Shown piece by piece: positions 33,955 through 42,048 of a DNA stretch of 48,534 nucleotides. The notes under the pieces were generated by a model that saw only the letters and a program-made list of their open reading frames with translations, was not told where the DNA came from and did no database searches. Each line of letters opens with the position of its first letter. The stretch's first letter is position 1. This DNA is from Bacillota bacterium. Its GTDB lineage: Bacteria; Bacillota; Negativicutes; Sporomusales; Sporomusaceae. The position numbers and the translations under genes are program-made. The stretch spans positions 1-48,534 of the forward strand of contig JAGGAB010000028.1 of NCBI GenBank assembly GCA_017889705.1, read 5' to 3'.

Positions 33955-34833
33955 ATGACCAAACAATATGAACTCAACAAAAACCTGGCACAAATGTTAA
34001 AGGGCGGCGTCATTATGGATGTCACCAATGTTGAACAAGCCAAAATTGCTGAAGCCGCCGGTGCCGTTGCCGTTATGGCTCTTGAGCGAGTACCTGCCGA
34101 TATCCGCAAGGAAGGCGGTGTAGCCCGCATGTCAGACCCCAAAATGATTCGCGAAATAAAAGCTGCTGTTACCATCCCTGTCATGGCCAAAGCCAGAATC
34201 GGCCATTTTGTTGAAGCGCAAATCCTGGAAGCCCTGGGTATCGACTATGTTGACGAAAGCGAAGTCTTAACCCCGGCCGATGATGCTTTCCATATCAATA
34301 AGCATGATTTTAAAATCCCCTTTGTCTGCGGCGCCCGCAACCTTAGCGAAGCTTTACGCCGCATTGGCGAGGGCGCAGCCATGATTCGCACCAAAGGCGA
34401 AGCCGGCACAGGCAACGTGGTTGAAGCTGTACGGCATATGCGGACAATGCTTGCCGATATGCGCCGGGTAAAAACCGCGCCACGCGAAGAATTAATGAGC
34501 ATTGCCAAAGAACTGAACGTACCCTATGATTTGCTTGACTATGTCTGGCAGCAGGGCAAACTGCCTGTTGTTAACTTTGCTGCCGGCGGCATTGCCACCC
34601 CGGCCGATGCCGCCCTCATGATGCAGCTCGGCTGTGACGGCGTATTTGTCGGCTCCGGCATTTTTAAATCAGGCGATCCTGCCAAACGCGCCAATGCCAT
34701 TGTCCAGGCTACCACCCATTACAATGCTCCGGACACCCTAGCCCGCATTTCTGAAGACTTAGGCGAACCAATGGTGGGTATTGAAATGGATAAACTCCAG
34801 CCGGCAGAACGTTTGGCAGGCAGAGGGTGGTAA
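33955..34833 (+). CDS. pdxS: Pyridoxal 5'-phosphate synthase, PdxS subunit
   Basis: 292 aa, highly conserved (beta/alpha)8 enzyme that condenses ribose 5-phosphate, glyceraldehyde 3-phosphate and ammonia to PLP. Seen: '[20 protein letters not shown]', '[20 protein letters not shown]' with active-site Lys, '[19 protein letters not shown]' and '[17 protein letters not shown]'. The longer frame from 33895 lacks a ribosome site; ATG 33955 follows AGAGGAGG. It works as a dodecamer with PdxT, the next gene. PLP is also the cofactor of the nearby threonine dehydratase. Confidence 0.96.
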   Translation: MTKQYELNKNLAQMLKGGVIMDVTNVEQAKIAEAAGAVAVMALERVPADIRKEGGVARMSDPKMIREIKAAVTIPVMAKARIGHFVEAQILEALGIDYVDESEVLTPADDAFHINKHDFKIPFVCGARNLSEALRRIGEGAAMIRTKGEAGTGNVVEAVRHMRTMLADMRRVKTAPREELMSIAKELNVPYDLLDYVWQQGKLPVVNFAAGGIATPADAALMMQLGCDGVFVGSGIFKSGDPAKRANAIVQATTHYNAPDTLARISEDLGEPMVGIEMDKLQPAERLAGRGW

Positions 34834-34835
34834 AC

Positions 34836-35429
34836 TTGGTCAGCATGGGTGTTCTTGCCCTGCAAGGCGCTGTCCGGGAACATTTGGACTGCCTGCATTC
34901 CCTTCCTGGCATAACAGGCGTTCCAATAAAAAAAGCCGCCGACCTAGACAGAATTGACGGGCTTATCCTACCTGGCGGTGAATCCACTGCTATCGGCAAG
35001 CTGCTGCTGGAGTGTCAACTAGGCTTGCCATTAATCGAAAAAATCCAAGCCGGCCTACCGGTATGGGGAACCTGCGCCGGTATGATTTTGCTGGCTAAAA
35101 ATATTATTGGACAGACCCACTGCCATCTGGGACTCATGGATATTATCGTCAGACGCAATGCCTATGGCAGCCAGCTTGATAGTTTTACCACAAGTGCCTG
35201 CATACCAGAAGTCTCCAGTGCCCCAATCCCTTTGGTATTTATCCGAGCTCCTTATGTGGAGCAAGTTGGCCCTGACGTCAAAGTGCTTGCCACAGTCGCT
35301 GATAAATTCGTCGCCGTCGAACAGGCCCACATGTTGGCAACTGCTTTCCATCCTGAACTGACCAGCAATCTGGAGTTTCACAAATACTTTGTTAGCAAAG
35401 TCAGAAAGCAAAAATTAACATTTTCTTAA
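34836..35429 (+). CDS. pdxT: Pyridoxal 5'-phosphate synthase, glutaminase PdxT
   Basis: 197 aa class-I glutaminase that feeds ammonia to PdxS. Seen: 'LALQGAVREHL' at the N-terminus, 'LILPGGESTAIGKLL', the nucleophile in 'WGTCAGMILLA', and the His-Glu pair in 'TAFHPELTSN'. Start choice: GAGGGTGG precedes TTG 34836 at good spacing; GTG 34827 overlaps pdxS and sits inside that site, and ATG 34845 is too far. The TTG start is two bases after the pdxS stop, so the genes are coupled. Confidence 0.93.
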   Translation: MVSMGVLALQGAVREHLDCLHSLPGITGVPIKKAADLDRIDGLILPGGESTAIGKLLLECQLGLPLIEKIQAGLPVWGTCAGMILLAKNIIGQTHCHLGLMDIIVRRNAYGSQLDSFTTSACIPEVSSAPIPLVFIRAPYVEQVGPDVKVLATVADKFVAVEQAHMLATAFHPELTSNLEFHKYFVSKVRKQKLTFS

Positions 35430-35503
35430 CACAAACTTCCTAGTACCTATCCCAAAAACTTGTTATAGTTGTTTAAAGAAAGTTTTCGGGAGGGACTACT
35501 CGA

Positions 35504-35749
35504 ATGCGAGAAACCATCACCATTAACAGAATTACCCGTTGTTCTTTGACCGGCAAAGAAGTAGCACAGCAGTTTTCGGCTTATGTGTTAAGCAGCAAAC
35601 AAGACGCTAAGCCAACCAGCGAGCTGCTAACAAAATACTGCAGCGGCGAGAGTACTTGCAAAAGCACCGACTGCCAATTCATCATCGGCCTATCAGGAAA
35701 ACAATACTCCAAATCAATCGACAGCATCTTTAATTACAGCAACGCCTGA
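35504..35749 (+). CDS. Small Cys-containing protein of unknown function
   Basis: 81 aa, not recognised. GGGAGGG lies about 9 bases before ATG 35504, and a strong terminator follows 16 bp after the stop, so the gene looks real. It has four Cys: one in 'ITRCSLTG', then 'KYCSGESTCKSTDCQF', a C-x5-C-x4-C cluster that could bind metal or be disulfide-linked. No signal peptide or membrane segment. It follows pdxT by 75 bp and may be a separate unit. Confidence 0.6.
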   Translation: MRETITINRITRCSLTGKEVAQQFSAYVLSSKQDAKPTSELLTKYCSGESTCKSTDCQFIIGLSGKQYSKSIDSIFNYSNA

Positions 35750-35764
35750 TACTTCCCCCAGTAA

Positions 35765-35808
35765 CCCATGAAGACAAATTAGTTTGTCTTCATGGGTTTT
35801 CTTTTTTT
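35765..35808 (+). terminator. Terminator after the 81-aa gene
   Basis: Perfect 14-bp stem CCCATGAAGACAAA/TTTGTCTTCATGGG around TTAG, followed by TTTTCTTTTTTT. Confidence 0.92.
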
Positions 35809-35991
35809 GCCGGCAAAATGCAACTCCTTAGTTGTCTGTTGCTGGCGTTCACCCGCATACTGCCCAAATCATGTTTATAACTATAGCCGAAGGAATTTTT
35901 ACCATTATTGGCTAATAAAAGAGGAAATACACTTATTTGGAAAGAATATATTTTTCCCTCATCAAATATAAAGGAGCAAATTTGTAACTAC

Positions 35992-37638
35992 ATGATAATG
36001 AATGAAAAAATGTTAGAATTGGTTGAGCAAATTGCAAATTTGGGTTTTTTTGAATGGGATTTAACTACAGGCCGTTTTTGCTGCTCTGATCAGGTCTACA
36101 AACAGGTAGGGCTGACACCGCAGAGCAACACGCCCTCACCTGATTGGTTTTTACATACTGTTCATCCGGAAGATCTGGAACTAATGCGTGCAAAATTTAT
36201 AAATCCGCCTGCCACCGGAATATCTGAAACCGAGTACCGGGCCGTCCGGCCTGATGGTTCTATTGTTTGGCTACACCTGCGAATTTGCTCGGTACTTGAT
36301 CCAAGCTGCACTTCCCACAAAAAAATCGGCACATTGCAAGATATAACGAACAGGAAAAAACATGAAATTGAATTAAAAGAACTAGCCGAATGCCTGACCC
36401 AGATCACCAATACTCTACGCAGCAGCCAACGCAATGACAAAATGGCACAAACCATTGCCAAGCTGGGTTATTTCGAATGGAATATCACTAAGCGGAAAAT
36501 ATTTTGGTCTGAGCAGCAATACATAAATTTCGGTTATACCCCACAACAGTTTACACCATCGACAGCTCTTTTCCGCAGGCATCTTCACCCGGATGATGTC
36601 AAAAAGTTGAATACAGCCTTGCGTAATATTCCACCAGGAAAATATGCAGAAACAGAATTCCGAATTGTAAACAGCACCGGCTCGGTCACTTGGCTACACG
36701 CCCGCGCCACTGTCATTACCGCCCCCCAGGGAAATCCAGGAATATTATTAGGAATAACCCAGGATATCACCGAAAAGAAACTAACAGAAGAACGCATTAA
36801 GAAAGCCGAGAAAGAGTTAATTTTCATTAACCAGCTAAACACTCGCAGCGACTATCTTAATCGCTTGCTTACTAATGACTATCCTCCGGAATATTCGAGC
36901 AAAGCCCTCAATGAATTTGGCATTGAAAGCCAGACAAGCTATTGTTGTTTTGTCATTCAGACCTCTGACAAGACAGCCCATCCGTCCGGAGATGAGACCG
37001 CAGAAACATCAACAATTATGCAGAAAGTACTTATTTGGCTGGCTGGCAGAGGCTATGATAAAATCTGGAGTTTGCATAATAATATAATTTTCCTTATGCC
37101 TATAATTGATGAACGCCTGGCAAGCCCCCACAGCCAACTTGCATTTTCCGCTAATTTATCTCAAGCAATACAAAAACACCATCCCTCTTTCTCGGTAATA
37201 ATCGGTATATCAGGCGTATCAGGCATACCTTTTAATATTAAGGAAGTGTATGAAAAAGCTTCCCGCGCTGCTATTGTCGCAACTGCCAACAGTGCATCAC
37301 CAATCCTTCACTTTGATGACATTGGGCTTTATGACATTGCTTTTCAACTGATAAAAGATAAAACTATCACGGCATTAGCCAACAACACAATTGGCCGACT
37401 TGCAAAGTATGATCAGATTCGCGGCGGCAATTTACTGTTAACGCTAAAATATATTTTGGAAGACGAATGTCTAAAAACAGTTGCGAAAAAGCTCTATATC
37501 CATCCGAATACCGCAATCTGGCGCAAACGGCGTATTGAGGAACTATTAAGTCTGTCATTGGATAAAACGGAAACCAAAGTAACCCTTATGTTACATTTAA
37601 AAATCTGGGAATTGCAGCACATCTCCAATTGCCGCTAA
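35992..37638 (+). CDS. PAS-PAS regulator with PucR/CdaR-type HTH
   Basis: About 548 aa. Two tandem PAS_3-type domains of similar sequence: 'IANLGFFEWDLTTGRFCCSD' with 'LQDITNRKK', then 'IAKLGYFEWNITKRKIFWSE' with 'ITQDITEKK'. A short coiled coil, a central degenerate GGDEF-like/CdaR middle region, and a C-terminal PucR helix-turn-helix follow ('LLLTLKYILEDECLKTVAKK', 'LYIHPNTAIWRKRRIEELL'). It is probably a cytosolic sensor-regulator; ligand and targets are unknown. The start is uncertain: ATG 35992 is 15 bases after AAGGAG, and a TTG at 35908 is also open. It is followed by a strong terminator. Confidence 0.8.
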   Translation: MIMNEKMLELVEQIANLGFFEWDLTTGRFCCSDQVYKQVGLTPQSNTPSPDWFLHTVHPEDLELMRAKFINPPATGISETEYRAVRPDGSIVWLHLRICSVLDPSCTSHKKIGTLQDITNRKKHEIELKELAECLTQITNTLRSSQRNDKMAQTIAKLGYFEWNITKRKIFWSEQQYINFGYTPQQFTPSTALFRRHLHPDDVKKLNTALRNIPPGKYAETEFRIVNSTGSVTWLHARATVITAPQGNPGILLGITQDITEKKLTEERIKKAEKELIFINQLNTRSDYLNRLLTNDYPPEYSSKALNEFGIESQTSYCCFVIQTSDKTAHPSGDETAETSTIMQKVLIWLAGRGYDKIWSLHNNIIFLMPIIDERLASPHSQLAFSANLSQAIQKHHPSFSVIIGISGVSGIPFNIKEVYEKASRAAIVATANSASPILHFDDIGLYDIAFQLIKDKTITALANNTIGRLAKYDQIRGGNLLLTLKYILEDECLKTVAKKLYIHPNTAIWRKRRIEELLSLSLDKTETKVTLMLHLKIWELQHISNCR

Positions 37639-37664
37639 AATGGTATCGCCTTTATACTAGGCTA

Positions 37665-37715
37665 AATAGGAGCAGCTATTGTTTCTGAATAACAATAGCT
37701 GCTCCTATTTTTTAG
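37665..37715 (+). terminator. Terminator after the PAS-PucR gene
   Basis: Perfect 19-bp arms AATAGGAGCAGCTATTGTT/AACAATAGCTGCTCCTATT with a 7-nt loop, then a run of T. Confidence 0.95.
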
Positions 37716-37855
37716 TAATCTGTCCAATAGCAAATTGCCAGTATCTGTCTTACACTTATGAGCAGGGTAGAATTTTGACATATTTAAACAAATCATAAGA
37801 TTTTTAGGGGGAATGTCGTTTCACGTTTATATGATATCAATGCGCGGAGGCTAGC

Positions 37856-38896
37856 ATGTTTTCAAAAAATGACATGGTATTAACTCGAGATCTCCAGGCC
37901 GGTATGATCATTGCACAGCCGGTATTCTCAGAAAAAAGGCAGATTCTGTTAGAACAAGGGGCTGTTGTTACCGCCGATACCATAAAACAACTTACAGCTT
38001 GGGGAGTTTGGGGCGTCAGTGTAGCTTGCCCCAATACACCCCCCTTTACAAATCCCGACTTATTTCATATGTACAACGAGACACTTGATGTGATATCTTC
38101 AACATTTAAAAAAGCACGGCGTTTTAAAGAAGTTCCGCTTGCCGAATGCAGCGAACTGGTTGGAAATTATGTTGAACTTATGATTGATATTGAAAGTGTT
38201 TTGGATAATCTATACCGGATTAGAACCCACCATGAATACACCTTCACTCACTCTCTTCATGTAGCCATCCTGACCGGGCTGCTCGGCAAATGGATGGGTT
38301 TTACCGGCAGCAATTTAAAAAACCTGATTTTAGCAGGCCTCTTGCATGATATTGGCAAAGCACTTATTCCTCAAAGAATACTGGATAAGCCAGGCCCGCT
38401 TACAACCGCAGAAATGGATATTATTAAGCTGCATTCCACACAAGGCTATAACCTGCTTGGTAATTGCATAGAGATCCCTGAAGAAGTAAAATTAGGAGTA
38501 CTGCAACACCATGAACGCGAAGACGGCAGTGGTTACCCGTTTGGTTTAAAAGGAAAAGATATAAGCATTTACGCCAAGTTTGTTGCGATTGCCGATGTAT
38601 ATGACGCAATGACTACAGACCGGGTGTACCGTGCAAAACACCCTCCTATCACTACTATTCATACCATGCTTACACACATGCACACTAAACTTGATTCAAT
38701 CATATGTTTAACCTTCTCTGCAAAGCTTCAGAAATTTTTGTTAGGATCACGGGTTTTGCTAAACAATGGCCTGCAAGGGACAGTAGTGCAAATGCCTAAT
38801 ATCGCCACAGCCAGGCCTGTAGTGCGGCTTGACAGTGGCGTTTTGGTTGATTTGGATAACGACGAAAAAATCATTATCACCGAAATATTGGATTAA
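37856..38896 (+). CDS. HD-GYP domain protein, putative c-di-GMP phosphodiesterase
   Basis: 346 aa. N-terminal about 100 residues match the small domain often found before HD-GYP ('VLTRDLQAGMIIAQPVFSEK'). The HD-GYP core follows: 'HSLHVAILTGLLGKW', 'LAGLLHDIGKALIPQRILDK', 'LQHHEREDGSGYPFGLKGKD' and 'ADVYDAMTTDRVYR', so metal ligands and the GYP motif are intact. Cytosolic. It should hydrolyse cyclic di-GMP, the opposite activity to the GGDEF protein at 44417-46513. Start ATG 37856 follows GCGGAGG. Confidence 0.9.
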   Translation: MFSKNDMVLTRDLQAGMIIAQPVFSEKRQILLEQGAVVTADTIKQLTAWGVWGVSVACPNTPPFTNPDLFHMYNETLDVISSTFKKARRFKEVPLAECSELVGNYVELMIDIESVLDNLYRIRTHHEYTFTHSLHVAILTGLLGKWMGFTGSNLKNLILAGLLHDIGKALIPQRILDKPGPLTTAEMDIIKLHSTQGYNLLGNCIEIPEEVKLGVLQHHEREDGSGYPFGLKGKDISIYAKFVAIADVYDAMTTDRVYRAKHPPITTIHTMLTHMHTKLDSIICLTFSAKLQKFLLGSRVLLNNGLQGTVVQMPNIATARPVVRLDSGVLVDLDNDEKIIITEILD

Positions 38897-38969
38897 CCGT
38901 CACACACCCTAGGCTCTTCGGTATGCAAACCATTTCGCCCGCAAACAATAATCACCAGGAGGTGATATT

Positions 38970-39095
38970 GTGGCGAAATACAATACCAATGATTCTTTGG
39001 CGCAAAAACAAGCCAAAGAACAAAACCGCAGCCTCAAAAGCAAAAACGCCGGCGGCGCCAAGCATCTCACAGGCCCTAATCATCCGGCAACCTAA
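38970..39095 (+). CDS. Small basic hydrophilic protein, 41 aa
   Basis: GTG 38970 is preceded by AGGAGGTG at ideal spacing, and a stop at 39095 is followed by hairpins and a terminator, so this short frame is preferred over an overlapping longer frame. The product starts 'MAKYNTNDSLAQKQAKEQNR' and ends 'GGAKHLTGPNHPAT', rich in Lys, Asn, Gln and Ala and without hydrophobic segments. Such composition resembles minor small acid-soluble spore proteins, but no family could be assigned. It lies 73 bp after the HD-GYP gene. Confidence 0.6.
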   Translation: MAKYNTNDSLAQKQAKEQNRSLKSKNAGGAKHLTGPNHPAT

Positions 39096-39207
39096 GTACC
39101 ACAGACTATCCCCAATACCAGTTGATTGGAGGAAATTCACACTAACTTTGTTTAAATTCCGCAGGGATTGAATATACTAGATACAGTAAGTTCAATCCCC
39201 CCCTTCG

Positions 39208-39233
39208 AATAGGCCTGCAGGCCTATTTTTTTT
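39208..39233 (+). terminator. Terminator after the 41-aa gene
   Basis: AATAGGCC-TGCA-GGCCTATT followed by TTTTTTT. A second 9-bp dyad, GGGATTGAA/TTCAATCCC, precedes it at 39164-39199. Confidence 0.8.
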
Positions 39234-39252
39234 GCCCTAGCAGTCCGGCAAA

Positions 39253-40242
39253 TTACCAACTGGCTACTTGCTGGTATTTATCCTCAATAAGCAGTGATAA
39301 AAACATCGGATCAATATTGCCGCCGCTTACGACCACCGCCACTTTCTGCGAGGGTAGTTTGATTTTCTCGGCCAGGAGAGCAGCTACTCCGGCAACGCCG
39401 GCTCCCTCGGTAATAATTTTGCCGCGTTCCAGCATAAATAAAATGCCGGCCATAAGTTCTTCCTCACTAACCGCAATAACTTCATCAACATATTTACGCG
39501 TATAGCGGAAAGTTAAATCACCTGGCTGTTTTACTGCAATACCGTCGGCAAGCGTACTGACAGACTCCAGGCAGGTGCCTCTGCCGCACTCCAGCGACTG
39601 CACCATTGAGGCCGCACCGGCTGCTTGCACGCCGATTACTTTGATTTTAGGGTTATGCTCTTTAGCAGCGACTGCCAGGCCAGCGATCAGGCCGCCGCCA
39701 CCTACAGGCGCAACAATAGCGTCAACATCAAACATTTGTGACAATATTTCCAGCGCAATTGTCCCTTGACCGGCAATAACGGCCTGATCATCAAACGCAT
39801 GGATAAAAGTCAGCTTGCGTTCTGCTTGCAGCTGCCGTGCATGCTGATAGGCCTCATCATAATTTTGTCCGTAAAGCACCACCTCAGCACCATAGGATTT
39901 GGTAGCCCGCACCTTGGCAGCCGGCGCCTGCTCTGACATAACAACTGTTGCCGGCACACCGCAAGCTTTTGCCCCCCAGGCAACACCCTGCGCATGATTC
40001 CCGGCCGAAGCCGTTATCACACCACAGGCCATTTCAGCCGGACTCAGACTAAATATTTTATTGACAGCACCTCGGATTTTAAACGAACCTGTTCTTTGCA
40101 TATTCTCCAATTTCAGGCTAACTTGGCAATTGGCGATTTCACTCAAGGTGCGAAAAGGCTGCAGCGGCGTTTGGTGAACAAAGGGGGTAATTCGCTGCCA
40201 GGCCTCTTTTATCATTAATAAGTTTAGCTCTTGATTATTCAT
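39253..40242 (-). CDS. ilvA: Threonine dehydratase, short form without ACT domain
   Basis: 329 aa, fold-type II PLP enzyme converting threonine to 2-oxobutanoate and ammonia. PLP Lys in 'RTGSFKIRGAVNKIFSL', 'SAGNHAQGVAWGAK', and the phosphate loop 'VGGGGLIAGLAVAAKEH'. It stops where the catalytic domain ends, so the C-terminal regulatory domain of biosynthetic IlvA (about 420-510 aa) is missing, as in catabolic TdcB. However, the leader is an isoleucine-type T-box, which points to isoleucine synthesis. ATG 40242 follows AGGAGG by 7 nt; the GTG at 40245 is less well placed. Confidence 0.88.
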   Translation of the reverse strand: MNNQELNLLMIKEAWQRITPFVHQTPLQPFRTLSEIANCQVSLKLENMQRTGSFKIRGAVNKIFSLSPAEMACGVITASAGNHAQGVAWGAKACGVPATVVMSEQAPAAKVRATKSYGAEVVLYGQNYDEAYQHARQLQAERKLTFIHAFDDQAVIAGQGTIALEILSQMFDVDAIVAPVGGGGLIAGLAVAAKEHNPKIKVIGVQAAGAASMVQSLECGRGTCLESVSTLADGIAVKQPGDLTFRYTRKYVDEVIAVSEEELMAGILFMLERGKIITEGAGVAGVAALLAEKIKLPSQKVAVVVSGGNIDPMFLSLLIEDKYQQVASW

Positions 40243-40323
40243 CACATTACCTCCTATAAAGTAGACTTAGCTTCAGGTGGGGAACCCCATCTGTAATCTG
40301 CAGGTTAGCTGTCAGATAAAATT

Positions 40324-40602
40324 AAAAACCTCCGTCCCCTAAGACAAAGGGACGGAGGTTAATCCGCGATACCACCCTAATTATTGCAATCCAGTAGGAC
40401 TACAATCTCTCATAAAGTACGGAGCAAAGCTCGATACCCCAGCGCAATAACGGGCACTGTTACCCTTACGGGCCCCGGCAAAGCTTACTATTGTTCAGCC
40501 TGCAACTCACAGATGATTTTCAGTCATATCAAACAGTTACTGGCTCACACCAACCCCAGCTCGCTGAAACTTTCTTTATTATGCCTACTCTTCTGTTCAT
40601 CG
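40324..40602 (-). ncRNA. T-box leader, isoleucine specifier, upstream of ilvA
   Basis: Minus-strand leader with all T-box parts: the 5' AGAGTAG block, the distal Stem I 'GGTTGGTGTGAGCCAG', a specifier region GAAAATCATCTGTGAGTTGC, the T-box proper AGGGTGGTATCGCGG (40364-40378), and a terminator with 12-bp arms AACCTCCGTCCC/GGGACGGAGGTT (40327-40360) and a T run. The specifier reads ATC-ATC, so either register gives Ile. Uncharged tRNA-Ile would let transcription continue into ilvA. The leader explains most of the 40243-40671 gap. Confidence 0.93.
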
Positions 40603-40671
40603 TTTTTTGGATGCATTATACATTTTTATTTAGTATATAGAAAAGAAGATCTGCTGTCAAGCGCTTCCTTA

Positions 40672-41118
40672 CTATTTCCCGGTAAGCTTTTTAAGTACAT
40701 CTGGGGTAATGTCCTCGCCGCCGTCAACTACAATGTTGCGTGCCAGCACGATTGATAAGCCCTTTTCCCCTCTTACCGTTTTAATAGTTGCCGCAATTTT
40801 TTCGGTAATCGGTTTAAGCAGTTCCTGACGTTTTTGCTCGACTTGCTGTCCTAACTGCAAATCAAGTTCCCGTTTCTGCTGGTCACTTAAGCCAGCCGAC
40901 TTGGTTTCAAATTCCTTTTTCAGTTGTTCCCGCACAGCCTTAAGCTCTTCATTGGCCTTAGGCGTATCAGGATGGTTATTAATCAGGTATAAAAAATCCA
41001 CATAACCCACAGCAGCAGCCGGTGCCGGAGCTGCTTGCACCAGACCTGCGCCAAACACCACTGTAAATAAACATATCATAAGAAATGTGCTGTATATCTT
41101 TTTCTTTTGCATCAACAT
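40672..41118 (-). CDS. OmpH/Skp-like periplasmic protein
   Basis: 148 aa. Signal peptide with a Lys-rich start and hydrophobic core ending near 'VQAAPAPA'. The mature part is short: 'AAVGYVDFLYLINNHPD', then a Lys/Glu/Gln coiled coil ('EELKAVREQLKKEFETKSAG', 'LQLGQQVEQKRQELLKPITE') and 'GLSIVLARNIVVDGGEDITP', the usual OmpH ending. Skp-like proteins chaperone outer-membrane proteins, in line with a diderm cell. It is not next to bamA here. Start ATG 41118 follows GGAAGG. Confidence 0.85.
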   Translation of the reverse strand: MLMQKKKIYSTFLMICLFTVVFGAGLVQAAPAPAAAVGYVDFLYLINNHPDTPKANEELKAVREQLKKEFETKSAGLSDQQKRELDLQLGQQVEQKRQELLKPITEKIAATIKTVRGEKGLSIVLARNIVVDGGEDITPDVLKKLTGK

Positions 41119-41174
41119 AATTATTACCTTCCTTTTTTGTCAGTTAACTTTAAGTCTGCTAACTACTTCTAACG

Positions 41175-41432
41175 TTATTGCGTAGGCTGACTATCCTGTT
41201 TCGGAGATTGTTTCAGCACCCCGGCTTCAATAAGCTGGTTAATGATGTTTTCCTGGGTTGCCAGTCCCTGAACAAAGCCTTCAAGCGGCATAATAATCCG
41301 TTTGCTGACATCAACTACCGGCTGACCATTTTCGCCTTTAACATGTGGCTGTAAAGTCATCAAGTCAATACGCACTAAATTGCCGGTAACATGTATGGCA
41401 CTGATACCATCGGCAAAAATTTCCTGGTTCAT
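41175..41432 (-). CDS. Small conserved-looking protein of unknown function, 85 aa
   Basis: A strong TAGGAGG site precedes ATG 41432. 'AIHVTGNLVRIDLMTLQPHV' and 'SKRIIMPLEGFVQGLATQEN' suggest a small beta-strand domain ending in a helix, faintly like DUF3467-type proteins, but no assignment is safe. No signal peptide. It lies 56 bp upstream of the OmpH-like gene on the same strand, so the two may share a transcript. Confidence 0.6.
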   Translation of the reverse strand: MNQEIFADGISAIHVTGNLVRIDLMTLQPHVKGENGQPVVDVSKRIIMPLEGFVQGLATQENIINQLIEAGVLKQSPKQDSQPTQ

Positions 41433-41523
41433 AAACTGCCTCCTAGATTTTACTTTTATTTATTCTCGTTGTTTTGCTAATTAACCTTTCGGGATACACA
41501 AAAGTTTCCATGTATGTATTTTT

Positions 41524-41895
41524 TTATAATACCTTTTTAATCAAAGCATGACCAATGATTTCCAAAATTCTTTCCTCGCTGAACGGTTTAATAATAAAAT
41601 CGCTGGCACCTGCCTTGAGAGCGCTCACAATTATCTCCTGCTGCCCCATCGAACTAACCATAATTACCTTAGCCTGAGGGTCTTGGGTCTTAATCTTTTT
41701 CAGTGCAGTTATCCCATCAAGCTCTTTCATCGTAATGTCCATGGTAACAAGTTCAGGTTTGCAGCTCTGGTAAAGTTCTACGGCTTCCCAGCCGTTGCTT
41801 GCTTCACCGACAATCGAATGTCCCGCTGGCACTAGAATGCCTTTTAGCAGCATTCTCATAAATATAGAATCATCACAAATCAGTATCTTTGCCAA
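41524..41895 (-). CDS. Stand-alone CheY-like response regulator
   Basis: 123-aa single receiver domain: acidic pair 'ILICDDSIFMRMLL', phosphorylated Asp in 'LVTMDITMKELDGI', Ser in 'IMVSSMGQQE' and Lys in 'FIIKPFSEER'. No output domain, so it acts by protein contact, as CheY does at the flagellar motor or in other signalling. A longer reading to ATG 41937 lacks a ribosome site; TTG 41895 follows GGGAG and gives the standard receiver length. No histidine kinase is adjacent. Confidence 0.85.
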   Translation of the reverse strand: MAKILICDDSIFMRMLLKGILVPAGHSIVGEASNGWEAVELYQSCKPELVTMDITMKELDGITALKKIKTQDPQAKVIMVSSMGQQEIIVSALKAGASDFIIKPFSEERILEIIGHALIKKVL

Positions 41896-41973
41896 ACACA
41901 AACAACTCCCGCGCGATAAAACAGGGCGCATTCCCATTATTTATAAATTTTAACATAATACTGGAAGAAAATG

Positions 41974-42020
41974 CACTATACGAAAGTATAGTCAATAAAA
42001 AAAGTATAGTTTTTTTCCTA
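41974..42020 (-). promoter_or_regulatory. Shared AAAGTATAGTCAA element, copy 2
   Basis: Plus strand reads CACTATACGAAAGTATAGTC followed by AATAAAAAAAGTATAG and T-rich sequence; near-identical to 2779-2825. It lies about 80 bp upstream of the response regulator start. It includes a perfect ACTATAC-GAAA-GTATAGT dyad. Immediately beyond, AAAGTATAG/CTATACTTT (around 42003-42029) could also terminate the DJ-1 gene transcript. Confidence 0.5.
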
Positions 42021-42048
42021 TACTTTTTTTTGAAATCATGTATTTAAT

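Noticed and set aside
37770..37805. Sigma-A promoter before the HD-GYP gene (TTGACA near 37776)
   Set aside because: No acceptable -10 hexamer at 16-18 bp; TAAGAT sits only 15 bp away.
38923..39171. 82-aa plus-strand frame overlapping the 41-aa gene
   Set aside because: No ribosome site at its start, whereas the 41-aa frame has a perfect one.
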